Shown: positions 44,878 to 55,329, numbered from the stretch's first letter. The stretch is 64,000 nucleotides of DNA from Bryobacterales bacterium KBS 96 (GCA_000381625.1 KB906767.1:5633357-5697356), one strand, 5' to 3'. Numbers and translations: made by a program. The notes: generated by a model from the letters alone, not told the origin.

Positions 44878-46569
44878 TTACCGTCCGCGGCTTTGTTCTC
44901 GATCCGCATTTTCCGCCGCCTTCGTAACCGATTTGGCGAGTTCGTCGGCTATTTGCCGCGCGTAAATCATATGCGACGTGACCGGCGGCGATGCTCCGGT
45001 ATGAAAGCTCCACACGCGGTCGCGTACCAGGCGATCCGCTGCGGTGAGGCGCTCGCGCTGGCGCAAATATTCTATCCAGGATTCAACGACAAACGTTTCG
45101 GTCATGCGATCCGGTTCGGCCGTGTCCTGGTAAATGCCCCAGCGGATGGCGCCATCGCGCATGCGCACTTCGCGTAGCTGGTGAATCGCGCGCGTAAAGT
45201 CGTCGTAGTCTGTCCGGCGAATCCTGTATTCGACTGTGATCAGCACGGGGCCATCTTCCGGGCGAGGTTCGATCACCACTTGCGGAGCCGGCCGGTTGAG
45301 CGAATACGGGTTCAGATCCGGCAATTCGCCCTTCAATAGATGGAAACGGCGGGAAGCTACTATGCTGATGAGAAGGCCAATGCCGGAAGCCATCAGCGCG
45401 TTCGAAGTGGAAACATGCTGGGCCCAGAATCCCCACGCGGCGCTGCCCAGCGCCATTCCACCCTGGAAGATCATCTGGTAAGTTCCCAGCGCGCGAGCTT
45501 GCACCCAGGCCGGCACGGAAAGCTGTACCGCGACGTTGAATGTCGAGGTAGTGGACGTCCAGGCAAATCCGGCGGCAATCAGGGATAGAACGATCAGCGA
45601 AATGCTCTGCGTAAACGCGAGGGTGAACAGCGTTCCGGCAAACACGACGGAAGATACTTCCACGATATGATCGGCCTCGAATCTCCGCCGCAGTTTCGGC
45701 AGCGAGGCCGCGCCAATCACGGCTCCCGCGCCCATGCAGGCGTTCAGAATGCCGTAACCCATGGCGCCCTGATGCAAATGCTGCTGCGCAACAACGGCCA
45801 GCAACGCCCAGGCCGCGCTGACGAATCCGGTAAACAGAAATGCGCGAACCAGCACGGCCTGCAACGGCGGGGCGTGCCACAGATAGCGAAGGCCGGCGCG
45901 TATCGATCCAAAAACGCGCTCGGCCGGAAGCGCGCTTTTGAATAGCGGGGTGCGTTTCCAGGTGTAAAGGACAAAGATTACCGCCACAAACGACGCTGAA
46001 TTCAGGAAGAAAACGGTTCCGGCTCCGGTCGTTGTGGATACAAACGCCGCGACCAGCAGCCCGCCCAGCGCGGGGCCGAGCGCACGGGCCAGGTTGAAAC
46101 CGGCGCTGTTAATGGCAATCGCATCCGCCAGCTCAGAGCGCGGCACCAATTCCGGAACGATGGCTTGCCAGGCGGGATTGGTCATCGCCGCCCCAATGTT
46201 TAGCAGGAACGTGAGTGAAAGCAGCATCCCCGGGGAGATGAGGCCGGCGACGGTCAGTACGCTGAGAAGAAAAACAGCGGCCAGCATCCACGTTTGCCAG
46301 AAAATCAGAAGCCGGCGGCGGTCGTATATATCGGCGGTTGCTCCTGCGATTAAACCGAGCAGCAGGACGGGCAAACTCGCGGCGGTCTGCACCAGCGCAA
46401 TCAGCAGGGGAGACGTCGTTAACGACGTCATTAGCCATGTGCCGGCTGTGTCCTGCATCCAACTGCCGATGCTGGAAACGATCGAGGCGAGCCATCGATT
46501 GCGAAACAGCGGACGCCGCAGCGGCGCCCAGCCGGAGGTTTCATCGGCGTTTTGAGCTGGGGCGGACAC
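44878..46569 (-). CDS. MFS exporter of the MFS_3 type with C-terminal soluble domain
   Basis: A 563-residue membrane protein with 12 predicted helices in residues about 20-410. The first helices (NRWLASIVSSIGSWMQDTAGTWLM) and the AGATADIYDRRRLLI loop are typical of the MFS_3 (enterobactin-exporter-like) group. Residues 420-545 are a soluble ABM-like domain (VLITVEYRIRRTDYDDFTRAI to SYVVESWIEYLRQ), as found in many members of this group. Substrate unknown; exporters of siderophores or macrolides occur in the family. It is divergent from malQ. Confidence 0.9.
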   Translation of the reverse strand: MSAPAQNADETSGWAPLRRPLFRNRWLASIVSSIGSWMQDTAGTWLMTSLTTSPLLIALVQTAASLPVLLLGLIAGATADIYDRRRLLIFWQTWMLAAVFLLSVLTVAGLISPGMLLSLTFLLNIGAAMTNPAWQAIVPELVPRSELADAIAINSAGFNLARALGPALGGLLVAAFVSTTTGAGTVFFLNSASFVAVIFVLYTWKRTPLFKSALPAERVFGSIRAGLRYLWHAPPLQAVLVRAFLFTGFVSAAWALLAVVAQQHLHQGAMGYGILNACMGAGAVIGAASLPKLRRRFEADHIVEVSSVVFAGTLFTLAFTQSISLIVLSLIAAGFAWTSTTSTFNVAVQLSVPAWVQARALGTYQMIFQGGMALGSAAWGFWAQHVSTSNALMASGIGLLISIVASRRFHLLKGELPDLNPYSLNRPAPQVVIEPRPEDGPVLITVEYRIRRTDYDDFTRAIHQLREVRMRDGAIRWGIYQDTAEPDRMTETFVVESWIEYLRQRERLTAADRLVRDRVWSFHTGASPPVTSHMIYARQIADELAKSVTKAAENADREQSRGR

Positions 46570-46723
46570 GTCTGGCCTCGATCATAGCAACGGAACTAAT
46601 TTGAGCTCCCCAGGTCGGCACGCGATTCTGTAAGTTTCATAAAGCAGAATCAGAACGTGAGCGAAATTCCGGTAATCGAGCCGACGGCGTGTTCGTCCAC
46701 AGGCAGGAGCGCGTCGAAATACG

Positions 46724-48613
46724 ATGGTTGAAAATCGGACACCGGTGCACGAGAGACGAACAAATAATTGGGGCATCGATCTGAACTATGAGGACGCTTT
46801 CGGAAAATGGCATGAGACGCCGCCTGAAACGATCGGCGCGATTCTCGCCGCAATGGGCGCCAAAGAACGCGAACTCGCGCCACTACCGGACAACTCGGTC
46901 ATCGTCGCGCATGTCGGCGAGCAACGAAAGCTTCCAGCGAACGCGACGATTGTTCTTGAAACGGGAGAAACCGTGTCCGCCATGTCGCGGTTACCGGCGG
47001 ATCTCCCGGCTGGTTATCACCAGCTTCAATTTGAGGGAAGCGATCAAGCAATCCGGCTGATCGTTACTCCCAGCCAGTGCTGGCTGCCGAAAGATCTGCG
47101 GACCTGGGGCTGGGCGCTACAGCTCTACAGCGCACGCTCGCGCGATAGCTGGGGTATTGGAGATTTCGCGGATCTCGAACGGCTCGCCGAGTGGTCCTCG
47201 TCGAGTCTGGGAGCGGGCGTGCTGCTGGTAAATCCACTGAGCGCGGCAACTCCTGTGCTGCCGCAGCAAGCCAGTCCGTACTTTCCGAGTTCACGACGAT
47301 TTCTGAATCCGTTATGGATTCACCTGCACTGGGTTCCCGGCGCCACTGCCGGCAGAATACCGCAGCTTGAGGGACTCGCGCGCGCTGGCCGTGAGCTGAA
47401 TTCCGACCGCTTCATTCAACGCGACAAGATTTTCAACCTGAAGATGCAAGCTCTGGAGCTGCTTTGGCGCGAGTTCCCAGGCGAGGCAGCTTTTGACCGC
47501 TTCCGCAGAGAGGGCGGCTCCGATCTGAACACGTTCGCGACCTTTTGTGCTCTTGCCGAGCGGCATCAATCCGGATGGCACGAGTGGCCCGCGGCTTATC
47601 GCCATCCGGATGGCGGCGCGCTCGCTGAATTCGCAAAAGAAAATGGTGATCGCATCCAGTTTCATCAGTGGCTACAGTGGCTGCTCGATACACAGTTGGC
47701 GCGCTCATCTCGCCATCTGGCCCTCATGCGCGACCTGCCCATTGGAGTCGACCCGGACGGCGCGGATGCCTGGGCATGGCAGGATGTTCTTGCCAAAGGC
47801 ATCGCAGTGGGATCGCCTCCCGATGAATTCAATACGCAATGCCAGAATTGGGGTCTACCGCCGTTCATTCCACATAAGCTCCGCGCGGCCCATTACGAAC
47901 CGTTCATACAGACGATTCGATCCGCTTTCCGCCACGGCGGAGGGATTCGCATTGATCACGTCATGGGGCTGTTCCGGCTCTTCTGGATTCCGCAAGGCCT
48001 TCCGTCCGTAGAGGGTACATATGTCCGTTACGATGCCGACGATCTGCTCGGTATCCTTGCCCTGGAAAGCCAGCGGGCGCACGCCTACGTGGTAGGCGAG
48101 GATCTCGGAACCGTCGAAGAGGGAATGCGTGAAGAGCTGGCCGGGCGCCGCATTCTCTCTTACCGGCTCTTATGGTTTGAGAAAGAGGATCCTGAACGTT
48201 ATCCGAAGGAGGCGCTAGCCGCCGTGACGACGCACGATTTGCCGACGGTAACTGGTTTGTGGACCGGAGTGGATCTTGCGAAACAGCAGGAACTTGATCT
48301 TAATCCGAACGCGGAAAGTACGGAAAGAATAAGAGACCGTTTGATTTCGATGGCCGCGCTAGAGCCGGACGCATCCAAAACCGAAGTTGTCGCGAGCGCA
48401 TACCGCTTACTCGCGAAAGCCCCGTCTCGTATTCTGGCCGCCTGCTTCGATGATGCCGCGCTCGCGGAAGAACGTCCGAATATGCCGGCGACGACGTCCG
48501 GCCAAAATCCAAACTGGTCGCTCGCATTGCCGCGACCACTCGAGGAATTGATGAGTGCTGAACTGCCGGCACGCATAGCCGCCGAGCTTCGGCGGGAAGA
48601 AAAGACCGTTTGA
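46724..48613 (+). CDS. malQ: 4-alpha-glucanotransferase
   Basis: A 629-residue GH77 enzyme. The nucleophile lies in RIDHVMGLFRLFWIP, the acid/base Glu in VVGEDLGTVEEG and the third acid in TTHDLPTVTGLWTG, all present and ordered. SWGIGDFADLERL and QASPYFPSSRRFLNPL are further family motifs. The N-terminal 110 residues are an extra beta-rich domain. The enzyme rearranges alpha-1,4 glucans. It is close to a GH15 glucoamylase, suggesting glycogen or maltodextrin metabolism; no glycogen synthase is in the window. Confidence 0.94.
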   Translation: MVENRTPVHERRTNNWGIDLNYEDAFGKWHETPPETIGAILAAMGAKERELAPLPDNSVIVAHVGEQRKLPANATIVLETGETVSAMSRLPADLPAGYHQLQFEGSDQAIRLIVTPSQCWLPKDLRTWGWALQLYSARSRDSWGIGDFADLERLAEWSSSSLGAGVLLVNPLSAATPVLPQQASPYFPSSRRFLNPLWIHLHWVPGATAGRIPQLEGLARAGRELNSDRFIQRDKIFNLKMQALELLWREFPGEAAFDRFRREGGSDLNTFATFCALAERHQSGWHEWPAAYRHPDGGALAEFAKENGDRIQFHQWLQWLLDTQLARSSRHLALMRDLPIGVDPDGADAWAWQDVLAKGIAVGSPPDEFNTQCQNWGLPPFIPHKLRAAHYEPFIQTIRSAFRHGGGIRIDHVMGLFRLFWIPQGLPSVEGTYVRYDADDLLGILALESQRAHAYVVGEDLGTVEEGMREELAGRRILSYRLLWFEKEDPERYPKEALAAVTTHDLPTVTGLWTGVDLAKQQELDLNPNAESTERIRDRLISMAALEPDASKTEVVASAYRLLAKAPSRILAACFDDAALAEERPNMPATTSGQNPNWSLALPRPLEELMSAELPARIAAELRREEKTV

Positions 48614-48693
48614 TGGACAGTTTCGGTTTCACGCCCATGGTTCAACACCAACTTTGTATGACGCTCAACCACGGGCGTGAGGAATTGCCGATG

Positions 48694-49101
48694 TCAGGCA
48701 TGCCTTGCCGGAGGAACCAGCGTTCTGCGGCTCATGGTCGCTGCCGCAATCGAGAGTACGAAAACAATTACGCCGACGCACAAGCTGTTAATGAACCGGC
48801 CTGAGTTGAAGACGTAACCGTAAATCCAAGGTGAGAAGAACGCCCAGATGCCGAGCACCATGTTTGCCCAGCTCAAGCCCGTGGAATAGGCAGGACGCGC
48901 GACTCGCGCGCACCCAAAAATGAACATGAGGGCGCCGACAATCCACGAATTCCAGGCGTTGCCGGTAAGTGGCGCTCCATATACCCAAGGAGAAACAAAA
49001 AACCAGATTCCTGCGAGAAGGCAAATGGTGCTGGCCGCGCGTGCCCCGGCGAGCTTATTGCCATTTTCTTGAAGACCAGGAGTCATGTTATTTGGTGTCA
49101 T
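48694..49101 (-). CDS. SPW-repeat membrane protein
   Basis: A 135-residue protein with four membrane helices in two repeats, each with FVSPWVYG or FFSPWIYG, the SPW signature. The ATG at 49101 has GGAGGTGCA upstream. The family is found next to stress or cell-envelope genes but its role is unknown. It converges with malQ. The AT-rich 215 bases upstream likely hold its promoter. Confidence 0.88.
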   Translation of the reverse strand: MTPNNMTPGLQENGNKLAGARAASTICLLAGIWFFVSPWVYGAPLTGNAWNSWIVGALMFIFGCARVARPAYSTGLSWANMVLGIWAFFSPWIYGYVFNSGRFINSLCVGVIVFVLSIAAATMSRRTLVPPARHA

Positions 49102-49316
49102 GATTTTGCACCTCCACTAATACTGACGTTTCTCTTACGAGTTTCGTATATGGAATTATGCTGTTATAAGTTCGCAATAATGCCAGCTAACGATAGCGGC
49201 ATTGAGTATTAAAACTAGAATATTCCTACCAGGGAATTTGAACAGGATCGCAACGATTGTCCGTTGCGGCGCCCCAGAGGCGCTTGTCAATGAGTGAAAA
49301 GCGATTGGCCGCGCCA

Positions 49317-51743
49317 TTATTGATTCCGGACGATCGAGCGAAAATTCCGGCCTTCCCATTGATTCACCTGCGGCCAAAAGAAAGTAAATTCCACGGCGGT
49401 GCCCGATGGCAGGTTGGCGGTATGTAACACCACATAGTGAACGCCGAGGCCGGAGTCGGTGGTTTCGATGTCTTCGTTTGTCTTCCAGGCGTCGGAAGTC
49501 CACCGTACTTTGCCGCCAGCATGGCAATCGACGCGAAGATTCCTTCCGCGCGGGATGAATTTTCTTTGCTGTGTGAACGTCCAGATGGCGAAGGTGGCCG
49601 CCGTCTTCTGTTGCTGGTAGCGTTTGGCGGCTTGAGGCGGCAAGTCCCACACGCGTTCTTCGTGAATCGAGCGCAGTAGCTTAATGTGCTCGGCATGGGC
49701 CCACACGAGAGGCATGCTCGACCCGCTTGGATGCCCGTTAGATAGGTCTTGAGATGGAATATCGTCGCTGTCCCAGATCTGTTCCGGAAGTAAGCCGCAT
49801 TCGCTCGTCTGCTTTTCAATGATGCCAAGCAGGGATTTCGCCGCTTCGAAATTCCCCCGGGCGACCTCATAATGCGCGCGTTCTCCGGCGAGAAGCGGCC
49901 AACCGCGGCCGACACCGGTCTTATCGAACGCACTGCCATCCGGTTTTTCGCCGTAGCCATCTAACGTATACCGATGCCAGACCGGCCCGGTTGAGACAAT
50001 CTTCTTCAAAGTAGCGTCGATCACTTTCACGGTGTTGACGATCCGCGGATCGCTGGCGGATCGCAACCCGAAGCGGACAAGAGCGTATGTATCCGGACTC
50101 ACTATTTCGACAGCGCGCCTGATAGCCCGATCGTCCAGGAGGTTCTTAATTCGGATGCGAGTTTCGTTCGTTAGTCCGTTCCTTACTACCTCGGGCGGAG
50201 CGATCCGGATATAGTAACCGTCAACCTTTAAGTCGCGGGACAGTTCTGTCCGGACGGCATAAGTAAATTCATCAATTGCTTCGTTCCACGCATCGGCCGT
50301 TTCTCTGAGAAACGTCGCCTGCTGGATTTGGCCTTTCTCATCCGCGAAATCGGCAGCCGCCAGAAGCGCGGCGATCTCGACAGCCATGGTGTAAGGAGAA
50401 TAGCCCGCATTTTCTTCCCATCGATCCTGCTGTGTCAACGGACCATTGCGGACCAGATATTCCGCCGCTTTCCTAACCATGTTCCACGGATCCATGCCGT
50501 TGAGGGAATTCGCCCGCCGGAGCGCGTCGGCGAGGATGACCGTGAAGCTCGTGCTGTCCATTTGCGCCGCGTTCCAATGAGGCGTGCCGTCTAGCCACAT
50601 GTTCTGCGGCCAGTTCCCGTCACTTTCCTGCGTGGTTTCGAGATAGAACAGCGTCTGGCGAGCGCTCGCCGCATCTCCGCAGGCAAGCTTCCCAAGAGCC
50701 GCTTGCACCATATCGCGGGGCCACAAGACGTGATACCCGCCGACTGCTTCGTCACCTCGTGCGCCGCCCCAGGGGATCGATAAGCTGGCAATAATGCCGC
50801 CCGGAAAACGTTTTGATTCGTGAACCTGCAGCATCGCTGCGCTGACCCGGTACAAGTCGCGCGTGGTCTGATTGCTGCCGCCGAGCTCCAGGTAAGTGCG
50901 TTGTGCATTTTGCCACTGATCCTCATACTGAAGGCGCACATCGCGAAAGTTCTGCAACAGTCCGGCGCGTGCTTGGTGGGCCGCCTCGGCCGCGTGTCCG
51001 CCGCAGCCAAGGGCGATTGTGAATCGCCCTCCCGTCGGCGCCCAATCGATTTCCGCGGCCAACCCGATGTTCCCGCCCAAAGCCTCCGTGTAGGACCAGG
51101 TCATGCGCTTGTGGCGGCTGATATCGGTCCATGGATCGCTGGTTCCGATGAATCCGCAACTCATGTTTCCGGACGAAGCTGTAGAAACAAGCGCCAGGGC
51201 TGTCGATCCTCTGAGCGCGAACAGCATCGGAATGTCTTTGTAGACGCCAATCCATCCATCGTTATCCGCGCCGCAATCGCCAATATGAGGATTCAACAGC
51301 AGGTAAAGGCGCAAATTCCGATTGTCAGCTGGTTTGAATTCAACATCCATCAGCAAAACGTCCCGGGTGGGATCGGTGACGATTTCTTTCTCGATCTCGT
51401 AAACTCCCTGTTTGCAGCGATTCCGTATGTGGAATCCCGGAACTCCAGTGCTGAGCCATCGAACCTCATGTTTCGTATCCGATCCTTCGTCGGAAGCGAA
51501 CGAGTGTCCATCGGTAACGGCAAACCACAATTTCCGTGTGTTGGCTTGATCGATGCTTGGGAAATAGATCTCGTTCAAAATGCCGTCGGAGATGGTGAAC
51601 CAGATCCGGCTTTCGGCTGAAAGGGCCGTTCCTACTGCGACCTTGGCGCCCGTCATCCAGCGGGCATCGAGGCCCGGTTTTCCCGGAGCGGGACGGTTCT
51701 TTTTCAGTTTGGTGGCAGCGTGGCGCTCAATATCAAAGATCAT
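49317..51743 (-). CDS. Glucoamylase, glycoside hydrolase family 15
   Basis: An 808-residue enzyme from the ATG at 51743 (GAGGTAA upstream); a longer frame to 51899 overlaps the divergent Ku start and is disfavoured. Residues about 20-270 form the glucodextranase-type N domain (GIPGLD-like start, TISDGILNEIYFPSID). The (alpha/alpha)6 domain follows with WPRDMVQAALGKL, RWEENAGYSPYTMAVEIAAL holding the catalytic acid Glu, and PLVWAHAEHIKLL with the second Glu near residue 690. It releases glucose from glucan ends. No signal peptide is seen, so it likely acts inside the cell on glycogen-type glucans. Confidence 0.93.
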   Translation of the reverse strand: MIFDIERHAATKLKKNRPAPGKPGLDARWMTGAKVAVGTALSAESRIWFTISDGILNEIYFPSIDQANTRKLWFAVTDGHSFASDEGSDTKHEVRWLSTGVPGFHIRNRCKQGVYEIEKEIVTDPTRDVLLMDVEFKPADNRNLRLYLLLNPHIGDCGADNDGWIGVYKDIPMLFALRGSTALALVSTASSGNMSCGFIGTSDPWTDISRHKRMTWSYTEALGGNIGLAAEIDWAPTGGRFTIALGCGGHAAEAAHQARAGLLQNFRDVRLQYEDQWQNAQRTYLELGGSNQTTRDLYRVSAAMLQVHESKRFPGGIIASLSIPWGGARGDEAVGGYHVLWPRDMVQAALGKLACGDAASARQTLFYLETTQESDGNWPQNMWLDGTPHWNAAQMDSTSFTVILADALRRANSLNGMDPWNMVRKAAEYLVRNGPLTQQDRWEENAGYSPYTMAVEIAALLAAADFADEKGQIQQATFLRETADAWNEAIDEFTYAVRTELSRDLKVDGYYIRIAPPEVVRNGLTNETRIRIKNLLDDRAIRRAVEIVSPDTYALVRFGLRSASDPRIVNTVKVIDATLKKIVSTGPVWHRYTLDGYGEKPDGSAFDKTGVGRGWPLLAGERAHYEVARGNFEAAKSLLGIIEKQTSECGLLPEQIWDSDDIPSQDLSNGHPSGSSMPLVWAHAEHIKLLRSIHEERVWDLPPQAAKRYQQQKTAATFAIWTFTQQRKFIPRGRNLRVDCHAGGKVRWTSDAWKTNEDIETTDSGLGVHYVVLHTANLPSGTAVEFTFFWPQVNQWEGRNFRSIVRNQ

Positions 51744-51888
51744 CGACTCGGTTACCTCGCGCTCGTTTGACTTCGGCGAGTGTCGTTTGTTTTCAAACAG
51801 AGCCAACTTAATTTGTCTTTTCTTCGCCTTGAGGACAAGGAGTCGTAACGGTATCGGCACGGAAATCATCCATTGGGAGGACAACCGT

Positions 51889-52872
51889 ATGGCGAGCACC
51901 GTGTGGCGCGGTCATATCTCGTTCGGGCTCATCTCTATACCCGTGCGCTTGTTCCGGGCGGCTCGCGCCGAAAGAGTCAAGCTGCGGCAACTTTACCGGG
52001 TTCCGGCGGAGGCGGCGGCAGCCGATCGGAAACTACGTCCAACTGTGCCGGCGCTGGAACGGAACGGCGGCGCTACACCGCGGACTGCGGCGGCAGCGCC
52101 CGACTCGGATGCAGGCGAGAGCGAACCCGTGTTTGCGCCCGTTCGGCGGGCTGCCGTATCGGAGGACGATCGCAAGCTAATTCCAGACGAAACGATCGAG
52201 AAAGGCTATGAGTTTGAGAAGGGCCGCTTTGTCGCGATCGGCGCCGAAGAGTTGAAGGCGATTGCCCCGAAGACCGCGACCGAAATGGAGATTATCGAGT
52301 TTGTGCGTTTGCGGGAGGTCGATCCGGTTTACTTCGAGACGTCCTACTACATTGCGCCAGAAGCGGCCGGCGAGAAGCCCTATTCGCTGTTGTATCGGGC
52401 TCTTCAAGAAACAGGTCTCGTTGCGGTTGCGCGATTCGCCATGCACGGCCGCGAGCACATCGTTATTTTGCGTCCTGGCCGCCGCGGAGTCTTGTGCCAC
52501 ACAATGTATTTCAATTCGGAGATCCGGGCAGATCAGGAGTACCCAGCCGATCCCTCGGTTGTGGCAAAAAAGGAACTCGACCTGGCGAAGGAGCTAATTC
52601 ACAGCCTCGCGATTGCATTTGATCCGGCGAAGTACAGGGACACGTATCGCGATCAACTCGCAGCACTGATCGCCGCGAAAGTCGAAGGTAGGGAGCCCTC
52701 TGCCACGAAGTCGAAACCTGCCGCGAGCCCGGTAATCGACATCGCGGACGCATTGCGCAAGAGCCTTGCCGCCGTCAAAAAGCCGCCGGCGTCCGCTAAG
52801 AAAGCAGCCGCCTCCGCTCGCAACTCCCGTGTAGATAAGCCCGTTGTACGTAACTCTTCAGGTCGGAGATAA
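51889..52872 (+). CDS. ku: Ku protein, non-homologous end joining
   Basis: A 327-residue Ku homologue. MASTVWRGHISFGLISIPVRLF is the conserved opening, EKGYEFEKG and EIIEFVRLREVDPVYFETSYY are the core motifs, and HTMYFNSEIR closes the ring. Between residues 30 and 95 the usual zinc-type CxxC region is replaced by an Ala/Pro/Arg/Ser-rich linker. The Lys/Ala-rich C-terminal tail resembles the DNA-binding extensions of other bacterial Ku proteins. The ATG at 51889 has GGGAGG upstream. No ligase D is visible in the window. It is divergent from the GH15 gene. Confidence 0.93.
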   Translation: MASTVWRGHISFGLISIPVRLFRAARAERVKLRQLYRVPAEAAAADRKLRPTVPALERNGGATPRTAAAAPDSDAGESEPVFAPVRRAAVSEDDRKLIPDETIEKGYEFEKGRFVAIGAEELKAIAPKTATEMEIIEFVRLREVDPVYFETSYYIAPEAAGEKPYSLLYRALQETGLVAVARFAMHGREHIVILRPGRRGVLCHTMYFNSEIRADQEYPADPSVVAKKELDLAKELIHSLAIAFDPAKYRDTYRDQLAALIAAKVEGREPSATKSKPAASPVIDIADALRKSLAAVKKPPASAKKAAASARNSRVDKPVVRNSSGRR

Positions 52873-52903
52873 ATCGTATCGGCGGCGCTTTCGACGTCTT
52901 CTC

Positions 52904-55183
52904 TTATCTTGTTCGAAAACGGTTCGAGAGGCTGGCCAGTTTGTCGTCAAGCGTGGGCTGTGACTTCGGTGAGCGCTGCGGCGGAGCGCCATGCTTTATT
53001 TTAGGCAGATCGGAGGCCTGCAGCGCCTTTATGGACAATGCAATCCGCTTTGTCTTCGGGTCGGCCGACAGCACTTTCACTTTGACAATCTGGCCAACCT
53101 TTACGGCTTCGTTCGGGTCTTTTACAAAACGGTTCGACAATTCGCTGACGTGAACCAGGCCATCCTGATGAACACCTACGTCGACGAACGCTCCGAAATT
53201 CGTGACGTTAGTGACGGCGCCTTCGAGAATCATGCCGGGTTCGAGGTCGCCGATTTTTTTGATATCCGCGCGGAATTGCGGAACCACAAACCGATCGCGG
53301 GGATCGCGGCCCGGCTTTTTCAATTCTTCGAGAATGTCGCGCAGCGTCAACACTCCAGTCGATTCATTTTGAAAATTTTCGATGCGGATGGAACTGACCA
53401 GGGCGGGGTTGGCCACCAATTGCGCAATCTCCACATTTAAGGATTGCGCGATATTCTCAACGACCGGGTAGGATTCAGGGTGCACCGCCGTCCCATCTAG
53501 AGGATTTTCGCCATTGCGAATGCGAAGGAACCCGGCGGCCTGCTCAAACGTCTTCGGCCCGAAACCCGAGACGGCCATCAGTTGCACGCGTGAGCGGAAG
53601 GCGCCGTGCTCGTTGCGAAAGTCCACGATTTTTTGAGCGGTACGCTCATTGATTCCGGCGACATATCTCAGGAGCGCAAATGAGGCAGTATTCAAATCGA
53701 CTCCCACGCGATTCACACAGGTTTCCACCGTGCCGGTTAGCGCATCGTTCAGCTTACGCTGGTCTACGTCGTGTTGATATTGCCCGACGCCAATCGATTT
53801 AGGGTCGATCTTCACTAACTCGGCCAGAGGGTCCTGCAAACGCCTAGCGATGGAGATGGCGCCGCGCACGGTCAAATCGAGATTGGGAAACTCCTGCCTG
53901 GCGATTTCGGAAGCCGAATAGATCGAAGCCCCCGATTCATTCACAACAACGCTGAAAACAGTTCCGAGCTTAGCCTCGCGCAAAATATCCTGCACGAAGG
54001 CAGAGGCCTCGCGCGAGCCCGTGCCATTACCGATCGCAATTGCACGAACGTTGTATTTGTGGATGAGGGTTAGCAGCGTGGCGGCGGCGCCCGGAAGGTC
54101 GTTCTTTGGCGGTAATGGATAAATGACGCCGTGATCCAGGAACTTGCCGGTTGCATCCACGACGGCGATCTTGCAGCCGGTGCGAAGGCCAGGGTCGACG
54201 GCAAGCACGGCGATCATGCCGGCCGGGGCGGTCAGTAGAAGGTTTTGCAGGTTTTCGCGGAAGACGCGGATTGCTTCGAGATCGGAGCGATCTTTCAATT
54301 CAAGCCGCACGTCGGTCTGAATCGAATTGTTCAGCAGCCGCTTCCAGGCATCCTCGATTGCCGTTTCCAACTGAGGGGTCCAGTCTCCAGTCTGCTGCAA
54401 GATGCGGCTCTTTAAGTAGGCGACGGGGCGGTCCGAATCGAGCTCGATCTGAAAATACAGAATGTTTTCATTTGCCCCGCGCCGGATTGCGAGCATCCGG
54501 TGCGAGGGAATCTTTGCGGCGGGCTCGCGGTAGTCGGCATACATTTGAAATTTGCCTTCCGGATCGTTCGCGCCGTCCACCGTCTTGCTGACAACGACGC
54601 CTTCGTTCATCATCAACTGGCGCAAGTGTTTGCGGAACTCAGCCGTTTCATTGATCTGCTCGGCGATAATGTGGCGTGCTCCTTCAAGAGCCTCGGCGGA
54701 GGACGCGACCGCCTTCTCTTCACTGACGAACGTCTGCGCGTACACCTCCAGGGGCAAGTCGGACGATTGCTGCTTCCATAGATACTCCGCGAGTGGCCCA
54801 AGCCCCTTCTCACGTGCGATCATCGCCTTCGTGCGCCGCTTGGGCTTGTAAGGAAGATAGAGATCTTCAAGCTCACTTCGATCGAGCACGGCTTCAACCT
54901 TCGCCTTTAGCTCGGGCGTTAGCTTGCCTTGCTCCTCAATGGTCGCCAGGACGGTTTCCCGGCGCTCGTCCAATTCTCTGAAGTATTGGAGTTTCTCGGC
55001 GATCGAGCCGATTCCGAGTTCGTCGAGATTGCCCGTCGCTTCCTTGCGATACCGGGCGACGAATGGGACGGTTCCACCTTCATCAAGCAGCGTGATGGTG
55101 GCGACCAGGCTCTTGAGCGGGATATTCAACTGCTCGGCAATATGAATGAGGATGTGTGTGGGGAGTTGTGTCGACTGCGGCAT
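52904..55183 (-). CDS. tex: Tex family RNA-binding transcription accessory protein
   Basis: A 759-residue protein of family length. Tex N-terminal domain (VPFVARYRKEATGNLDE), the YqgF/RNase-H-like domain (AVDPGLRTGCKIAVVDATG), helix-hairpin-helix motifs and a C-terminal S1 domain (EPGMILEGAVTNVTNFGAF, VHVSELSNRFV). The ATG at 55183 is chosen because the protein starts at MPQSTQLPTHIL; a longer frame adds 33 unconserved residues. Tex acts with RNA polymerase and RNA. It faces Ku convergently. Confidence 0.96.
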   Translation of the reverse strand: MPQSTQLPTHILIHIAEQLNIPLKSLVATITLLDEGGTVPFVARYRKEATGNLDELGIGSIAEKLQYFRELDERRETVLATIEEQGKLTPELKAKVEAVLDRSELEDLYLPYKPKRRTKAMIAREKGLGPLAEYLWKQQSSDLPLEVYAQTFVSEEKAVASSAEALEGARHIIAEQINETAEFRKHLRQLMMNEGVVVSKTVDGANDPEGKFQMYADYREPAAKIPSHRMLAIRRGANENILYFQIELDSDRPVAYLKSRILQQTGDWTPQLETAIEDAWKRLLNNSIQTDVRLELKDRSDLEAIRVFRENLQNLLLTAPAGMIAVLAVDPGLRTGCKIAVVDATGKFLDHGVIYPLPPKNDLPGAAATLLTLIHKYNVRAIAIGNGTGSREASAFVQDILREAKLGTVFSVVVNESGASIYSASEIARQEFPNLDLTVRGAISIARRLQDPLAELVKIDPKSIGVGQYQHDVDQRKLNDALTGTVETCVNRVGVDLNTASFALLRYVAGINERTAQKIVDFRNEHGAFRSRVQLMAVSGFGPKTFEQAAGFLRIRNGENPLDGTAVHPESYPVVENIAQSLNVEIAQLVANPALVSSIRIENFQNESTGVLTLRDILEELKKPGRDPRDRFVVPQFRADIKKIGDLEPGMILEGAVTNVTNFGAFVDVGVHQDGLVHVSELSNRFVKDPNEAVKVGQIVKVKVLSADPKTKRIALSIKALQASDLPKIKHGAPPQRSPKSQPTLDDKLASLSNRFRTR

Positions 55184-55329
55184 GCAACGTAAATATCCAT
55201 GATAGAGGCAGGCAACTGGCGGATGAATCGGTTCCGCGCCGCCGCTTCGGACGTCTAAGCCCAAAAATGCGAAATACGTCACAAATTGTTTGAAACTTGC
55301 TCTGAATCGGTGTACTATTCATCACATCA

